Below are positions 1 through 8,234 of a stretch of DNA of 22,308 bases, in pieces. The stretch is from a virus. The notes under the pieces are model-generated. The model saw nothing but the letters and a program-made list of their open reading frames with translations, made no database searches and was not told the origin of the DNA. The translations under genes and the position numbers were made by a program. The stretch is from IMG/VR virus record IMGVR_UViG_3300001533_001757, positions 1 through 22,308 of that record. One strand, 5' to 3'. Position 1 is the first letter of the stretch. Every line of letters starts with the position of its first letter.

Positions 1-2963
1 CGTTTCTCAATTATGTTATCAAGCGCTGTTATAATATTCCCACTTGCCTTAACTTCGGCAAGTTCCCGTTCGCCAATTATTCCAATAATTTCTTCTTCAA
101 TAGACCGGATAACATCCTGCTTTTCTCTTGCAGATATCTCATCTTCTGCAGCCTTTTCTAGTCTTTCGTATTGGTCGGCAAGGCTTCTTAGCTTTTCGGA
201 TTCACTGCTTATAGATTCAATATTTGAGTTCATGGACAGTAAAATACTGTCGAGCCCTTTCTGGACATCAGACATTGGCTTTTTCATTGATTCGTATGCA
301 TCTATAAACTTGCGCAACGATTCCTCATTGATGGCAGTAATTTCAGCCATATCATTATAATCTTTAAGTAATGACGGGTTCACGTTTGCTATATCCTGCA
401 TTATATCTTTAAGCTTTTCCTGTGCGCTGGCATAGGCACTTGTTGTGGAGTCCATGCCATCAATTTTTTCTTTGAGCCCAAAGTATTCTTTGCCAAGGCT
501 ACCTACAACTTCGGTCTGTTCCCTGATTTTCTCATTGGCTTTGTTGACGCTGGATATTGCAGTCATTGTTATTGCCCCTGCGGCTAATAAGCCCCATCCC
601 AAAGGGCCAAATGCGGAAGCCCCTGCGGCTGCTGCGCCTGCTGTACCGGCCGCCCCTGCGGCTGCCCCTGTTGCTGCACCAACGCCTAACATGCCAACTA
701 TGCCTTTAACAAGCTTAAAGCCGCCATATAACAATCCTATATTTATGATAAGGCTGCGTACAGTTTCATCTAATGAGTTAAATGCTTCAATAGCAACCAT
801 CCCTGCATCTGTAAGTGCCTTAAGTGATTCTAAAAGCCCGGCTTCGCCCAATGCAACGGCAAGCTTTTCGGCAGATGCCAAAAGTGAATTATATTTCTTT
901 TCAAGGGAATCCATGGTGCGAAGGTTTTCTCTCATGGAATAACCTTCTGCATCCAGCATACTGTTTGCTACTTCCTGAGTCCGACTAAACCTTTTCAATA
1001 AGCTTATGAGATATGTTCTTCTCCTAACGCCGGCAAGTCCTTGCCCCACATCGCGTTTTTGCAGATCGTTCCATTCTTCTTGCAGTCCAATAGCCGCAGC
1101 CAGTTCTTCGTTCATTAATCCGGCTTCATCTGCGGCTTCCTCAAACGCTTTCTTGTATGTTTCCGATACCGTAGGATCGTCCCACGCCGTTGCTATATCT
1201 CTAAAGACGTCCATTACATCACGAAATTGTGTTTTTGCTTCATCTGCGAAAACTCTTATTCCAAGTTGTTCTAATATATCAATAGATTTTGTCCTCTGGA
1301 GATAAGACAAAATAGTGTTTATGGCATTTCCAACTTCACGCCCTGTCCGTCCAGATGCTTCTCTAAGAACTGTAATTACTGATATAGTATCTTCGATTGT
1401 CATGCCAAGATTTTTGGCTGCGGCGCTGGTCCTTATAAGTCCGTCAACGATATCTGTTGATGTGATTGCAAAATCGTCGGCGACTTTGTTAATTTTATCA
1501 ATTGTGGGCACGAGGTCGGCAGACGTTAGCTGCCACTGAGACATTATAGCAATAAGCCCCTGAGTTGCCTGTTCTGCGTTAAGTTCTGCCGTATTAAGTG
1601 CGAGTAACGATGCTTCGGTATTCTTTATAGTATCGGCTACATTATAGCCAGCTTGCGCCCATTTAACGGAAATGTCCTGAACGTTATCAAATGTTTGTCC
1701 ATATTCAACGCCAAGATCCATTAAATCTTCACGCATCTCTCTGAAATTAAAAGACGCATCTTCGGTTATACGGGCAATTTCAATCATGCCCATTTCGACT
1801 TCCTTCATGGTACCAACCGCTTCTCTCGCCCCGGTTATAAGGCCAAAAAATACAGAACCGGCAAGAAACCAGCTCGCACGTCTTTCCCACTGAGACCCAA
1901 TTACATTATAATTACTTCCTTGCTGAGCTTTTGCTATGGTGGCCTTGTCTGCTGATGCTGTTTTGGTCTGCGCTTCAAGAAGTCCCACTTGTTTTTGGAG
2001 TTCCATCGTTTGTGTGACCTCTTCAGCAGTAAGTTTACCTTCAAGTTGCAGCCTTTTCATAACAGATTCAATTTGTCTGCGTAACTGATCTGCCTGATTC
2101 ACATATTCAGCAGAAAGTCCTTGCGCTGCAATTTTTCTCTGGACTTCTGCGGCTCGTGCCTGCATGGTTGGGAGTGCGGCCTTCGCCGCTTCTTCTGCCC
2201 TTCTTGCTTCTTCAGCGGCCAACGATCTTTCGCTGTCGATCCGCATTTCAATTTCTGCTTGTTCTTTAAGCCTTTGCTGTTCAAGAAGATTTTCCTTCTC
2301 TTTCATTCTCCAAGCAGATTCTTCTTGGCGCTTCCTTTCGGCGGCTTCGAGTTGTTGCTGTTTTGCTATTTCAGCATCCCAAAGTTCGTTAATCCTTTCT
2401 TGTGACCTTTGTTCTGCAAGCAAGTCTTTTTGAGCTGATTCGGCCCCTATCTCTTCAAGATTGTTCCGATTTGAATACAACTCAATCTGTTTTTCAAATG
2501 CCCTTGCCGTATTTTCCTGAACACCTGCAAACTTACCAGCTAAGGTGATGGCTTTTTGCTGCTCTTCGTTTAACATACGTTCGTTTACAACAATATCACG
2601 ATACCCGCGGACTTCTGCCAATGCAGGTTGTATTCCGGGAGACTCGACCCCCATCCTCTGGTATATGCGTTCCGCATTAAGGAGCTGTTTTTCAATTCTT
2701 GCAAGATGAACTTCCAATGATCTGCTTACTTTCTCGGCCTGTTGCCCCGCCGTCTGTGTGGCGGCATCGGTTGATTCAGATAATGCCTTCCCAATATTCC
2801 CAAATGCACGATTTATATTGTTAATACTGGTGTTTGCCAAATTTTCAATTTTTTTAAGCTCATCCGAAAAAGTTTTTTCAAACATTTTGGTTGACTGAAT
2901 AGCCATAGAGTAGTCAAGGTTCAAATATGATAATATTTTTACTAATGCATCGTCATCACCCAT
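1..2963 (-). CDS. Phage tail tape measure protein, N-terminal 987 codons (runs off left edge)
   Basis: Translating the minus strand from an ATG at 2963 gives an uninterrupted frame to base 1, so the C-terminus lies outside the window. Tape measure proteins fill the tail tube and set tail length. The start is supported by a leader at 2969-2982 nearly complementary to the 16S tail (AGAAAGGTGGTGAT, 5 nt from ATG). Residues about 85-320 are rich in Q, E, K, A and R in coiled-coil style. Around residue 537 the segment SGRTGREVGNAINTI matches the conserved core of TP901-type tape measure proteins. Residues about 740-800 form an Ala/Gly-rich hydrophobic stretch suited to membrane insertion during genome delivery. 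The gene follows the chaperone pair, the usual order. At least 987 residues implies a fairly long tail, on the family rule that tail length scales with this protein. Confidence 0.93.
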   Translation of the reverse strand, partial: MGDDDALVKILSYLNLDYSMAIQSTKMFEKTFSDELKKIENLANTSINNINRAFGNIGKALSESTDAATQTAGQQAEKVSRSLEVHLARIEKQLLNAERIYQRMGVESPGIQPALAEVRGYRDIVVNERMLNEEQQKAITLAGKFAGVQENTARAFEKQIELYSNRNNLEEIGAESAQKDLLAEQRSQERINELWDAEIAKQQQLEAAERKRQEESAWRMKEKENLLEQQRLKEQAEIEMRIDSERSLAAEEARRAEEAAKAALPTMQARAAEVQRKIAAQGLSAEYVNQADQLRRQIESVMKRLQLEGKLTAEEVTQTMELQKQVGLLEAQTKTASADKATIAKAQQGSNYNVIGSQWERRASWFLAGSVFFGLITGAREAVGTMKEVEMGMIEIARITEDASFNFREMREDLMDLGVEYGQTFDNVQDISVKWAQAGYNVADTIKNTEASLLALNTAELNAEQATQGLIAIMSQWQLTSADLVPTIDKINKVADDFAITSTDIVDGLIRTSAAAKNLGMTIEDTISVITVLREASGRTGREVGNAINTILSYLQRTKSIDILEQLGIRVFADEAKTQFRDVMDVFRDIATAWDDPTVSETYKKAFEEAADEAGLMNEELAAAIGLQEEWNDLQKRDVGQGLAGVRRRTYLISLLKRFSRTQEVANSMLDAEGYSMRENLRTMDSLEKKYNSLLASAEKLAVALGEAGLLESLKALTDAGMVAIEAFNSLDETVRSLIINIGLLYGGFKLVKGIVGMLGVGAATGAAAGAAGTAGAAAAGASAFGPLGWGLLAAGAITMTAISSVNKANEKIREQTEVVGSLGKEYFGLKEKIDGMDSTTSAYASAQEKLKDIMQDIANVNPSLLKDYNDMAEITAINEESLRKFIDAYESMKKPMSDVQKGLDSILLSMNSNIESISSESEKLRSLADQYERLEKAAEDEISAREKQDVIRSIEEEIIGIIGERELAEVKASGNIITALDNIIEK

Positions 2964-2993
2964 CGGCAATCACCACCTTTCTTATAAATTGCG

Positions 2994-3278
2994 TCAATCG
3001 AATTCACTCGCAAACGCCATAAAATCGGATAGTTTGGGATGTTTACCTCCAGAATTAATCTGTTCGCCGTCAACTCTTACGGCACCGCCAAGTAAACCCG
3101 GCATACCAATTTTAAGCGAAACGTTCTCCTGAAAATTTGACATTATGGCTTCAATTTGCGGGATTGTTCGTTCGAGAATAGATTCGTAGCTCATACTCGT
3201 GTGAAATAATAGTTGAGAAATTATTTTACCCCAATCGGTTTTATCGGCCCCATCGTTATCGGACGGAGCCTTAATCAC
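2994..3278 (-). CDS. Downstream tail assembly chaperone ORF (gpT-like extension)
   Basis: A 94-codon ORF lies between the first chaperone ORF and the tape measure gene. It begins with GTG, whose GTGA overlaps the TGA of the preceding ORF, and no Shine-Dalgarno sequence is visible before it. It is therefore probably made by a -1 frameshift from the upstream ORF or by termination-reinitiation. The segment DWGKIISQLLFHTSMSYESI resembles the Trp/Tyr-containing N-terminal motif of the second chaperone ORF in many siphophages (the T part of lambda G-T). The role, known for the family, is to hold the tape measure protein before tube polymerisation. The call rests mainly on position and size. Confidence 0.72.
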   Translation of the reverse strand: MIKAPSDNDGADKTDWGKIISQLLFHTSMSYESILERTIPQIEAIMSNFQENVSLKIGMPGLLGGAVRVDGEQINSGGKHPKLSDFMAFASEFD

Positions 3279-3281
3279 CCC
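3275..3281 (-). promoter_or_regulatory. Candidate -1 frameshift site GGGG-TGA at the chaperone junction
   Basis: On the minus strand the first chaperone ORF ends TCG GGG TGA. A Gly tRNA on GGG can slip back one base and re-pair perfectly with GGG, moving the ribosome into the GTG ATT AAG frame of the next ORF. The site is not a canonical X-XXY-YYZ heptamer. Its support comes from the stop codon next in line, the missing SD for the second ORF, and the common use of -1 shifting at this spot in siphophages. Confidence 0.45.
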
Positions 3282-3631
3282 GAGATACCAAGCAGCACCT
3301 TCATAAACTCTTTCAGGTCATTAACATCCCAATCGTCTCCCATAATTTTTTCAAGAGAAGTTGCCCCGCCATCAGAGTCAAGAAGTTTGCCTGATATCCA
3401 AGCATCAAGCTTCTTGCGGTTTTGCTTGTTCAATATATTAAAAACATGGTTATCAAACAAAAATATACGGTCCTCTGCAATATCATCAACTTCTTTAAGT
3501 TTAAGCGGTAAAACCTTATATTTTTTGCCTTGCGCTTCAAAAGAAGTGCCGCCTTTAACCATAGTAGAAAGCGGCACCGGTTCTTTGATTTTGTCCTCAG
3601 TCTTATTCTTACTTTCAGTCTTTTCAGACAT
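3275..3631 (-). CDS. Tail assembly chaperone (gpG-like)
   Basis: This is a 118-aa ORF with a good AGGAGG site 9 nt before ATG 3631. A charged N-terminus (MSEKTESKNKTEDK) precedes a compact domain with a 'Y-V-P-L-K-L-K-E' strand followed by helices, as in Firmicutes tail assembly chaperones. It sits between the tail tube gene and the tape measure gene, where this chaperone is almost always found. It ends TCG GGG TGA, overlapping the next ORF by four bases in the -1 frame. Family knowledge says the short form and a frameshifted long form are both needed for tail assembly; that both are made here is inference. Confidence 0.78.
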   Translation of the reverse strand: MSEKTESKNKTEDKIKEPVPLSTMVKGGTSFEAQGKKYKVLPLKLKEVDDIAEDRIFLFDNHVFNILNKQNRKKLDAWISGKLLDSDGGATSLEKIMGDDWDVNDLKEFMKVLLGISG

Positions 3632-3661
3632 AAAATTTGCCTCCTATTCAAAATTTAATTT

Positions 3662-4444
3662 TTATGACTGTTCTGCGTACAAGTAGTCAACCGCCTTATT
3701 GTTTCCGCGAGGTCTCAACACTCTGATAGTAAACGGCCACGGTTGAGGTTCTCTTGCCTGTTCCGGAATGTTGATATCGCCGATCGCCTTACACCTATCG
3801 ACAATTACATTGGTGTCATAAGTCGTAGATCCATCTTCGGACAGCGCTTCGCCAGATATAGCAGCATATAATGTCGGCCTGTTGCCTGACTTAGGAAGCC
3901 CGAGCTCGTCTGCCGTGGCTGCGGTCCAGTCATAGGTCAAAAATACATTTTTGCCAGCGTCCGCACTGCTGAAAGTTATTTCATTTGAACTTATTAAAAA
4001 TTCTCCAGTAGCAGGTGAACTTTCTACATTAGTAAACTCCGTATCTGATTCATCCACCAAGATCGGTGTAATGTTATCGTTCGGAGTGTGTTCAAGTTCT
4101 TCGGTATACGGGGCGGCCGAAGGGATAAGCAATTCTTCATCATTTTCCCTCATATTCCTGCTTGCAATCGAGCTTATTGTTACGCCAAGGAGGAAAGCAT
4201 GAACTCCAGGGTTATATGACGACATTGTGACTTCAATCCTGCCGTCTTTGCCGACATCATACACGCCCATGGGCCAATCGCTGTTACCATCTGGCATGTC
4301 TTTTGTATTCAAGGTAACGTTTGACCGTATCCTTTCAACGGTTCCGTTTCTTAGGCACATATTATCCTTTACGTGACTTAAGGCTCCGCTAACATATTTT
4401 GTCATGGCAATTTTGCCACTTTTGTTAAAAATAACACTTTTCAT
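3662..4444 (-). CDS. Major tail tube protein
   Basis: The chosen start at 4444 gives 260 aa. Longer in-frame starts read through the ribosome binding site at 4457-4465 (AGAAAGGAG), so they are rejected. The protein opens MKSVIFNKSGKIAMTKYVSGAL and is rich in beta-type sequence. A central segment (ATGEFLISSNEITFSSADAGKNVFLTY in two overlapping parts) reads like the 'x-G-E-Y-x-x-x-G-x-x-T-F-x-x-x-D-A-G' strand found in Firmicutes tube and tail-fibre-like beta sandwiches. It lies directly upstream of the two chaperone ORFs and the tape measure gene and downstream of the connectors. Its strong ribosome binding site fits a protein needed in many copies. No sheath gene precedes it. Confidence 0.8.
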   Translation of the reverse strand: MKSVIFNKSGKIAMTKYVSGALSHVKDNMCLRNGTVERIRSNVTLNTKDMPDGNSDWPMGVYDVGKDGRIEVTMSSYNPGVHAFLLGVTISSIASRNMRENDEELLIPSAAPYTEELEHTPNDNITPILVDESDTEFTNVESSPATGEFLISSNEITFSSADAGKNVFLTYDWTAATADELGLPKSGNRPTLYAAISGEALSEDGSTTYDTNVIVDRCKAIGDINIPEQAREPQPWPFTIRVLRPRGNNKAVDYLYAEQS

Positions 4445-4456
4445 TAATTGGTACAT

Positions 4457-4465
4457 CTCCTTTCT
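4457..4465 (-). promoter_or_regulatory. Extended ribosome binding site for the tail tube gene
   Basis: The minus strand reads AGAAAGGAG followed by ATG, then 9 further bases to the true ATG at 4444. The match extends the usual GGAG toward the very 3' end of 16S rRNA (UUUCU). It fixes the start, because the ATG touching the GGAG (4456) is too close to be used. Confidence 0.7.
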
Positions 4466-4887
4466 TAAATTGTTGTATAATAAACAAACCTCGCTCCCGT
4501 ACAATAAAAGCCTGGCATAGTGGGCGATTCGCCCATCTGTCCGCTAAAGTATAGGTACCGGTTGTTTATTTTGGTTTTATGCAATAATTCCTTGCATCTT
4601 TTAATAACATCTTCAGCAATATAGTCCAACTTCGCAGGGACATGACATTCAATTTGCAATACCGGTTGAATTATCAATTGGTTTCTACTAGATCGGGAAG
4701 GAGCAAAAAATATATTTAATCTCCTATTGCTACTAGCCAAGTCGTCCCATTTACTTCTCTTTAAAATGTGTTCTGCTATTTCCATATCCGTGGATATGGA
4801 AAGCAAAGATAAGATCGTAGAATCAGATCTTAATATTGCATGAACCGCATTTTTGTCACTATTGGGGTCAAACAATCGCATCGCCAC
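4465..4887 (-). CDS. Neck / tail-terminator-like protein
   Basis: A 140-aa ORF sits between a gp10-like gene and the tail tube gene, where the tail terminator or tail completion protein is normally found. It opens with a region like 'ILRSDSTILSLLSI', the common N-terminal pattern of such proteins (a short helix ending in a target loop), and ends with a beta-rich 'GFYCTGARFVYYTTI'. A GTG start at 4887 or an ATG at 4881 are both possible; GGGTGG lies just before them. It begins 2 bases after the upstream stop. The identity rests on position and size, since no diagnostic motif is visible. Confidence 0.6.
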   Translation of the reverse strand: MAMRLFDPNSDKNAVHAILRSDSTILSLLSISTDMEIAEHILKRSKWDDLASSNRRLNIFFAPSRSSRNQLIIQPVLQIECHVPAKLDYIAEDVIKRCKELLHKTKINNRYLYFSGQMGESPTMPGFYCTGARFVYYTTI

Positions 4888-4889
4888 CC

Positions 4890-5438
4890 TTACAATTCAA
4901 CCATGAATTGACTAAAATTAAATTCTTCAATAGTCGTTTTAATGATATGTTGCACTTCTCCATTAGCAAGCCACCTGGCTGCTTTTTCAAGAGCGTGAGA
5001 CGGGGGGATAGGTGCAAATGGGCCTGTTTCCCTTTCTATGATTTTCCCGGCTCGTTTACCACTGGTTTCAGTCATATCTCCAAATATATTTTGATAAGTA
5101 CCAGGAGGTCTCCCTCTTATAAAATAATCTGGCCTTAAGGGGTTCCACAAGCTGCTGTTTGCATAAGCATCAAGAGCGGGATTATCTTTATCCATTAGCG
5201 AACCTTTCCCATAGTTGTCCATGGCCACATATGCCCCGCCTGTCACAATTATTGCTATGGTATTCGCAACTGATTTTATCTCTTCCGGGTCAGGATCTTT
5301 AAGACTTTCCTTCGCTTCGCCCGTGAGAAAACCATTTCTGGCTTCATCAACGAACCTTTGAGCTATTGCAAATAAAGCAAGCGTAAGAGCGGCGACTAAC
5401 ACTTTCTCGCAGGCAGTGCTATCGAATTTTAACGGCAT
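4890..5438 (-). CDS. HK97 gp10-like / minor capsid neck protein, putative
   Basis: A 182-aa protein with start ATG at 5438 overlaps the upstream gene by 10 bases, indicating coupled translation. The first half is Ala/Leu rich with 'VLVAALTLALFAIAQRFVDEA', which could be an amphipathic helix rather than a membrane segment. The second half has 'NYGKGSLMDKDNPAL', 'WNPLR', 'IRGRPPGTYQNIFG', a Gly/Pro-rich pattern recurring in a family of Firmicutes phage structural proteins at this position. Its place, third to last before the tail tube, suggests a head-tail joining role. This is a positional inference. Confidence 0.55.
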   Translation of the reverse strand: MPLKFDSTACEKVLVAALTLALFAIAQRFVDEARNGFLTGEAKESLKDPDPEEIKSVANTIAIIVTGGAYVAMDNYGKGSLMDKDNPALDAYANSSLWNPLRPDYFIRGRPPGTYQNIFGDMTETSGKRAGKIIERETGPFAPIPPSHALEKAARWLANGEVQHIIKTTIEEFNFSQFMVEL

Positions 5439-6073
5439 AACTGCACCAATCCAATCATCATTTCGTTTGCCCGTTCCATATACTTGTCTCGCTTCTTACC
5501 CAAGCCATTTTTGTATTTTGGCATATTGAATGGAGAACTTTTTGTCCTGCTTATCAAGGCAGTGCAAAGCACACCGCATAAATAATATAGCCCTATGTCC
5601 GTCAAGGTGTCATATTTGTGACTATTGTTAATGTCTTGGACTGTCAACCCTTTATCGTTGAAAGCTCGGCTTATAAGTAATTTCATGGCACCGATATTAT
5701 AATCTGCGTCAATCATGCTGTCAGGCAGCAGTTTTCTGTCTGCAGTCAACAGTTTCCTTATTTTGTCATGGTACCCCGTCCCCAAATAATCTTTGTATGC
5801 CTCTTCTTTTGTAGGTTGGTAGCCCTTTAATATTTTAGAGTTTTCTTCTTTAGCCCATTCAGGAGAACTGGATTCATCAAACAAAGTTAATCCGTTCTGT
5901 AGGCAAATTTTGCTGTATGGATTATCTGCCGACCCTATCAAAACATGGCTTATTAAAAAATCATCAACTGTAAAACTGTTTTGGCTGAAAATGTTTTTTG
6001 CTTCAGTAACGAATCTCTTTTGCGTTACTTCATCAAGATCTTTAAATTTAATATATTTTAAAGCATATGCCAT
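5429..6073 (-). CDS. Phage structural protein of unknown function in the connector cluster
   Basis: The 214-aa product has start ATG 6073 with an upstream AGGAGG site 9 nt away. I do not recognise the family. It is soluble-looking, helical and rich in Lys and Asp, with motifs such as 'FKDLDEVTQKRFVTEAKNIF' and a hydrophobic 'IGLYYLCGVLCTALI' near residue 165 that could be a buried helix. It stands between connector-type genes and overlaps the next gene by 10 bases, so it is probably made with them and may be part of the neck or a packaging accessory. It has no Cys cluster, nucleotide motif or signal peptide. Confidence 0.6.
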   Translation of the reverse strand: MAYALKYIKFKDLDEVTQKRFVTEAKNIFSQNSFTVDDFLISHVLIGSADNPYSKICLQNGLTLFDESSSPEWAKEENSKILKGYQPTKEEAYKDYLGTGYHDKIRKLLTADRKLLPDSMIDADYNIGAMKLLISRAFNDKGLTVQDINNSHKYDTLTDIGLYYLCGVLCTALISRTKSSPFNMPKYKNGLGKKRDKYMERANEMMIGLVQLCR

Positions 6074-6095
6074 AAAATATTCGCCTCCTATAAAT

Positions 6096-6671
6096 TTATG
6101 GCCTGGTGTCTAATCCGGCCTGAAGCCTGTAAACACCCTCGAGCCCAATATCATCAATAGAAACAACAACAAGATTTTTGGAATCATAAACAATCCTGTC
6201 ACGTTCCGTTATACTAACATCCTTTGACATCTGGAAAAGGTATCTTGCTGAGTCCAATAAGCCGGGTTCATACTGCCGCATAGAATCTGTTATTATAGTG
6301 CCGAATACCGCAACATCTATGTCCTCATCTTTCCATGTTTCAACAATGTTATAATCATCGTCAAGGCTTTTTGTTTTTACCTGATGATTTATCAAAGCAT
6401 TTGTTTTAACGGCAAAAAATGATATTTCGCCGGATGCGGGGTCGGTATAAACTGTCTGAGTAATATATTTGTCAGAACCTATTTGAAAAAGTTCGCCACT
6501 TTCAAGATTAGAACTTAATAAAATAAGCCCATCAAAATATGCCTCGCGGGCAGACAGATCCCGTATTGCTTTTGTGGACCGTTTTATTGATACATACGAT
6601 TCTACTTCAGGTGTTCTTAAAATGGTACATTGTTTGCCTTTTGAACGGATGAATTTTTCCGCATAAGTCAT
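6096..6671 (-). CDS. Head-closure-like connector protein, putative
   Basis: The start chosen is ATG 6671 (MTYAEKFIRSKG), giving 191 aa. The longer version begins with a TTG inside the GGTTGGTGAT ribosome binding site and is rejected. The N-terminus 'AEKFIRSKGKQCTILR' followed by strand-rich sequence ('FQIGSDKYITQTVYTDPASGEISFFAV') fits head-completion or stopper proteins, which carry a small beta barrel. It follows the adaptor-type gene at 6688-7113, matching the usual order of adaptor then stopper in siphophages. The family assignment is inferred from order and fold-like pattern. Confidence 0.58.
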   Translation of the reverse strand: MTYAEKFIRSKGKQCTILRTPEVESYVSIKRSTKAIRDLSAREAYFDGLILLSSNLESGELFQIGSDKYITQTVYTDPASGEISFFAVKTNALINHQVKTKSLDDDYNIVETWKDEDIDVAVFGTIITDSMRQYEPGLLDSARYLFQMSKDVSITERDRIVYDSKNLVVVSIDDIGLEGVYRLQAGLDTRP

Positions 6672-6687
6672 TAAAATCACCAACCTT

Positions 6688-7113
6688 TTAATCCGTCTGA
6701 GTCAATCCGAAGTGCATCCTGTAAGTGCTGGTACCAAGTATTTTGTCTATATAACCATCTCGTTCATTCTCAATTAGTGTCTGCCTTTGGTTCCAGTTTG
6801 TAGTTGAGTCTTGGCTAAAGTGCGGACCTCTTTCGGAACGCGGCAGTCTGGTTTCCATAGACGGACAAAGCAACGAAGCACATTCACACACTGTGGCCGC
6901 CTCCAGCCAAGTGCGCTTAAATGTAGGAGGATCACCCGTAGGTTCATCCTCGTAGCTTGCATATAACGGTAGTTGGTTTACTATGTTTCCCTCGGCAACA
7001 TTTATAACTTCTGGCGATTCTATTTCAGCATCGGAAAGATAAGCCGAATGTACACCCAGCTTATACCTTATACGATCCTGCCATCCATCGGATGTTAAGA
7101 TTAAATTCGCCAT
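6688..7113 (-). CDS. Head-tail adaptor-like protein (gp6/gp15-type), putative
   Basis: A 141-aa protein is encoded directly after the major capsid gene, the usual position of the adaptor that binds under the portal. Start ATG 7113 follows GGCGGTGAT. The pattern 'WQDRIRYKLGVHSAYLSDAEIESPEVINVAEGNI' (in overlapping parts), followed by a helix ending 'AATVCECASLLCPSM', agrees with adaptor proteins, which begin with a short helix on a 'sDaeI' turn followed by packed helices. Two vicinal Cys pairs (VCEC and LLC) are noted but have no known role. It is separated from the next connector by 16 bases. Confidence 0.62.
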   Translation of the reverse strand: MANLILTSDGWQDRIRYKLGVHSAYLSDAEIESPEVINVAEGNIVNQLPLYASYEDEPTGDPPTFKRTWLEAATVCECASLLCPSMETRLPRSERGPHFSQDSTTNWNQRQTLIENERDGYIDKILGTSTYRMHFGLTQTD

Positions 7114-7128
7114 AAGGCATCACCGCCC

Positions 7129-8202
7129 TTAAGCATTTATATCCAATACTTTTGTTGCTTCTTTGAAGATTTTGGAATAACCATTGTTTTCAGACAAAGT
7201 AAGAACCTGAGTCTGATTGGTTATGAACCTGTCTGCTTCCTGAATGTCCGAACCAGCTTCTGTTACCTGTTCAATGGCATATTGCTTATTGATACCAAGT
7301 ACTTTCAGACTGTCTACATTGCTATTCCAGAACAAGTTCAATTGCTTATCTGGAAGTTGCGGCATTGAAAGTTTTACGCCAGCAGTAGATCCCTGAGATA
7401 AGAAGCTCAAAACATCAGTTGCAGTATATGCCCCTAAGTCTGTCAACACTAGTTGTAGAAAAGCATCCTTTGCTGCAATAACAGTATCGCAAGGAAACTC
7501 TTCAAATTCCATAAGGAAAGCTATCCATCCTTTTGCTGTCAATGTACCCTCAGATGCCGCGGTATCAAGATCTGTCAGGTTGTGATTTTCGGCTGCGTTG
7601 TCGTTTTCATCGCCGTCCGTGATAACATCAATTATCTCCTCAACTTTGTCTTTCGCCGCCTGCATACCGAACCTGCGTATATGGAGTGCCAAAAGGTCAA
7701 TCTGCATCCTTCTAATAACCTCATATGACGCTTCAATCGCCCGCCCGTATTTGTAAATCTTAACCTCTTGCTGTCTTGTTACCAGCTTAGCTCTCGGAAT
7801 TTCCGAAGCCTCTGTAACCCTTTTCATCGTTTGCTTAGTGGGCTGGTCATCGGCATACACTGTTTTATAACTATTACTGTCGATGGTTGTATACTGCCCT
7901 ATAAGATTTGGCAATATGGTGTCATTTACAATTGCTTCCCTTACGCTTCTTGCAACGAATTCAGGAAACAATATATCATTATCTTCCGTGTGATAAAATG
8001 CTTCTTCAACAATGCTTGCGGATATACCTTTTGCATAGTTGGATTTTGTCAATATCCCACGCACTTTTAATTGACGCTCATAGGCATCAAGGGCATCTCC
8101 ATCCTGTGATGGGTTAATCGATTCGAGATATTGCGAAAATGTCAGCTTTTTTAAAACTGCTTTTTTAAACATACTTCTGTCAAGATCAATTCTTTCAATC
8201 AT
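7129..8202 (-). CDS. Major capsid protein (HK97 fold), putative
   Basis: The start is set at ATG 8202 (MIERIDLDRSMF; 357 aa) because the earlier ATG abuts the AGAAAGGAG site at 8215-8223. The protein has a helical N-terminal arm, a segment 'YKYGRAIEASYEVIRRMQIDLLALHIRRFG' (overlapping parts) resembling the spine helix and P-domain strands of HK97-fold coat proteins, a 'KGWIAFLMEFEEFPCDTVIAA' A-domain strand pattern, and a C-terminus rich in Thr/Asn. It lies downstream of portal, protease and decoration genes and upstream of the adaptor, the canonical order. With an encoded prohead protease, N-terminal processing is possible, but no cleavage site can be assigned. Confidence 0.85.
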   Translation of the reverse strand: MIERIDLDRSMFKKAVLKKLTFSQYLESINPSQDGDALDAYERQLKVRGILTKSNYAKGISASIVEEAFYHTEDNDILFPEFVARSVREAIVNDTILPNLIGQYTTIDSNSYKTVYADDQPTKQTMKRVTEASEIPRAKLVTRQQEVKIYKYGRAIEASYEVIRRMQIDLLALHIRRFGMQAAKDKVEEIIDVITDGDENDNAAENHNLTDLDTAASEGTLTAKGWIAFLMEFEEFPCDTVIAAKDAFLQLVLTDLGAYTATDVLSFLSQGSTAGVKLSMPQLPDKQLNLFWNSNVDSLKVLGINKQYAIEQVTEAGSDIQEADRFITNQTQVLTLSENNGYSKIFKEATKVLDINA

Positions 8203-8214
8203 TTTAAGAGTCAT

Positions 8215-8223
8215 CTCCTTTCT
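8215..8223 (-). promoter_or_regulatory. Extended ribosome binding site for the major capsid gene
   Basis: AGAAAGGAG on the minus strand is followed at once by ATG and, 9 nt later, by the ATG at 8202. The site matches the far 3' end of 16S rRNA and decides that the second ATG is the real start. Confidence 0.7.
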
Positions 8224-8234
8224 AAAAAATAAAA

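Noticed and set aside
13-2433. Plus-strand ORFs of 60-165 codons opposite the tape measure gene
   Set aside because: A continuous minus-strand frame of 987 codons with tape-measure signatures covers the whole stretch; the plus-strand ORFs are Ser/Ala-rich mirror frames without good ribosome sites.
3662-4504. Tail sheath protein, which would make the phage a myovirus
   Set aside because: The 260-aa product is too short for a sheath, and no second large tail gene lies between the connectors and the chaperones.
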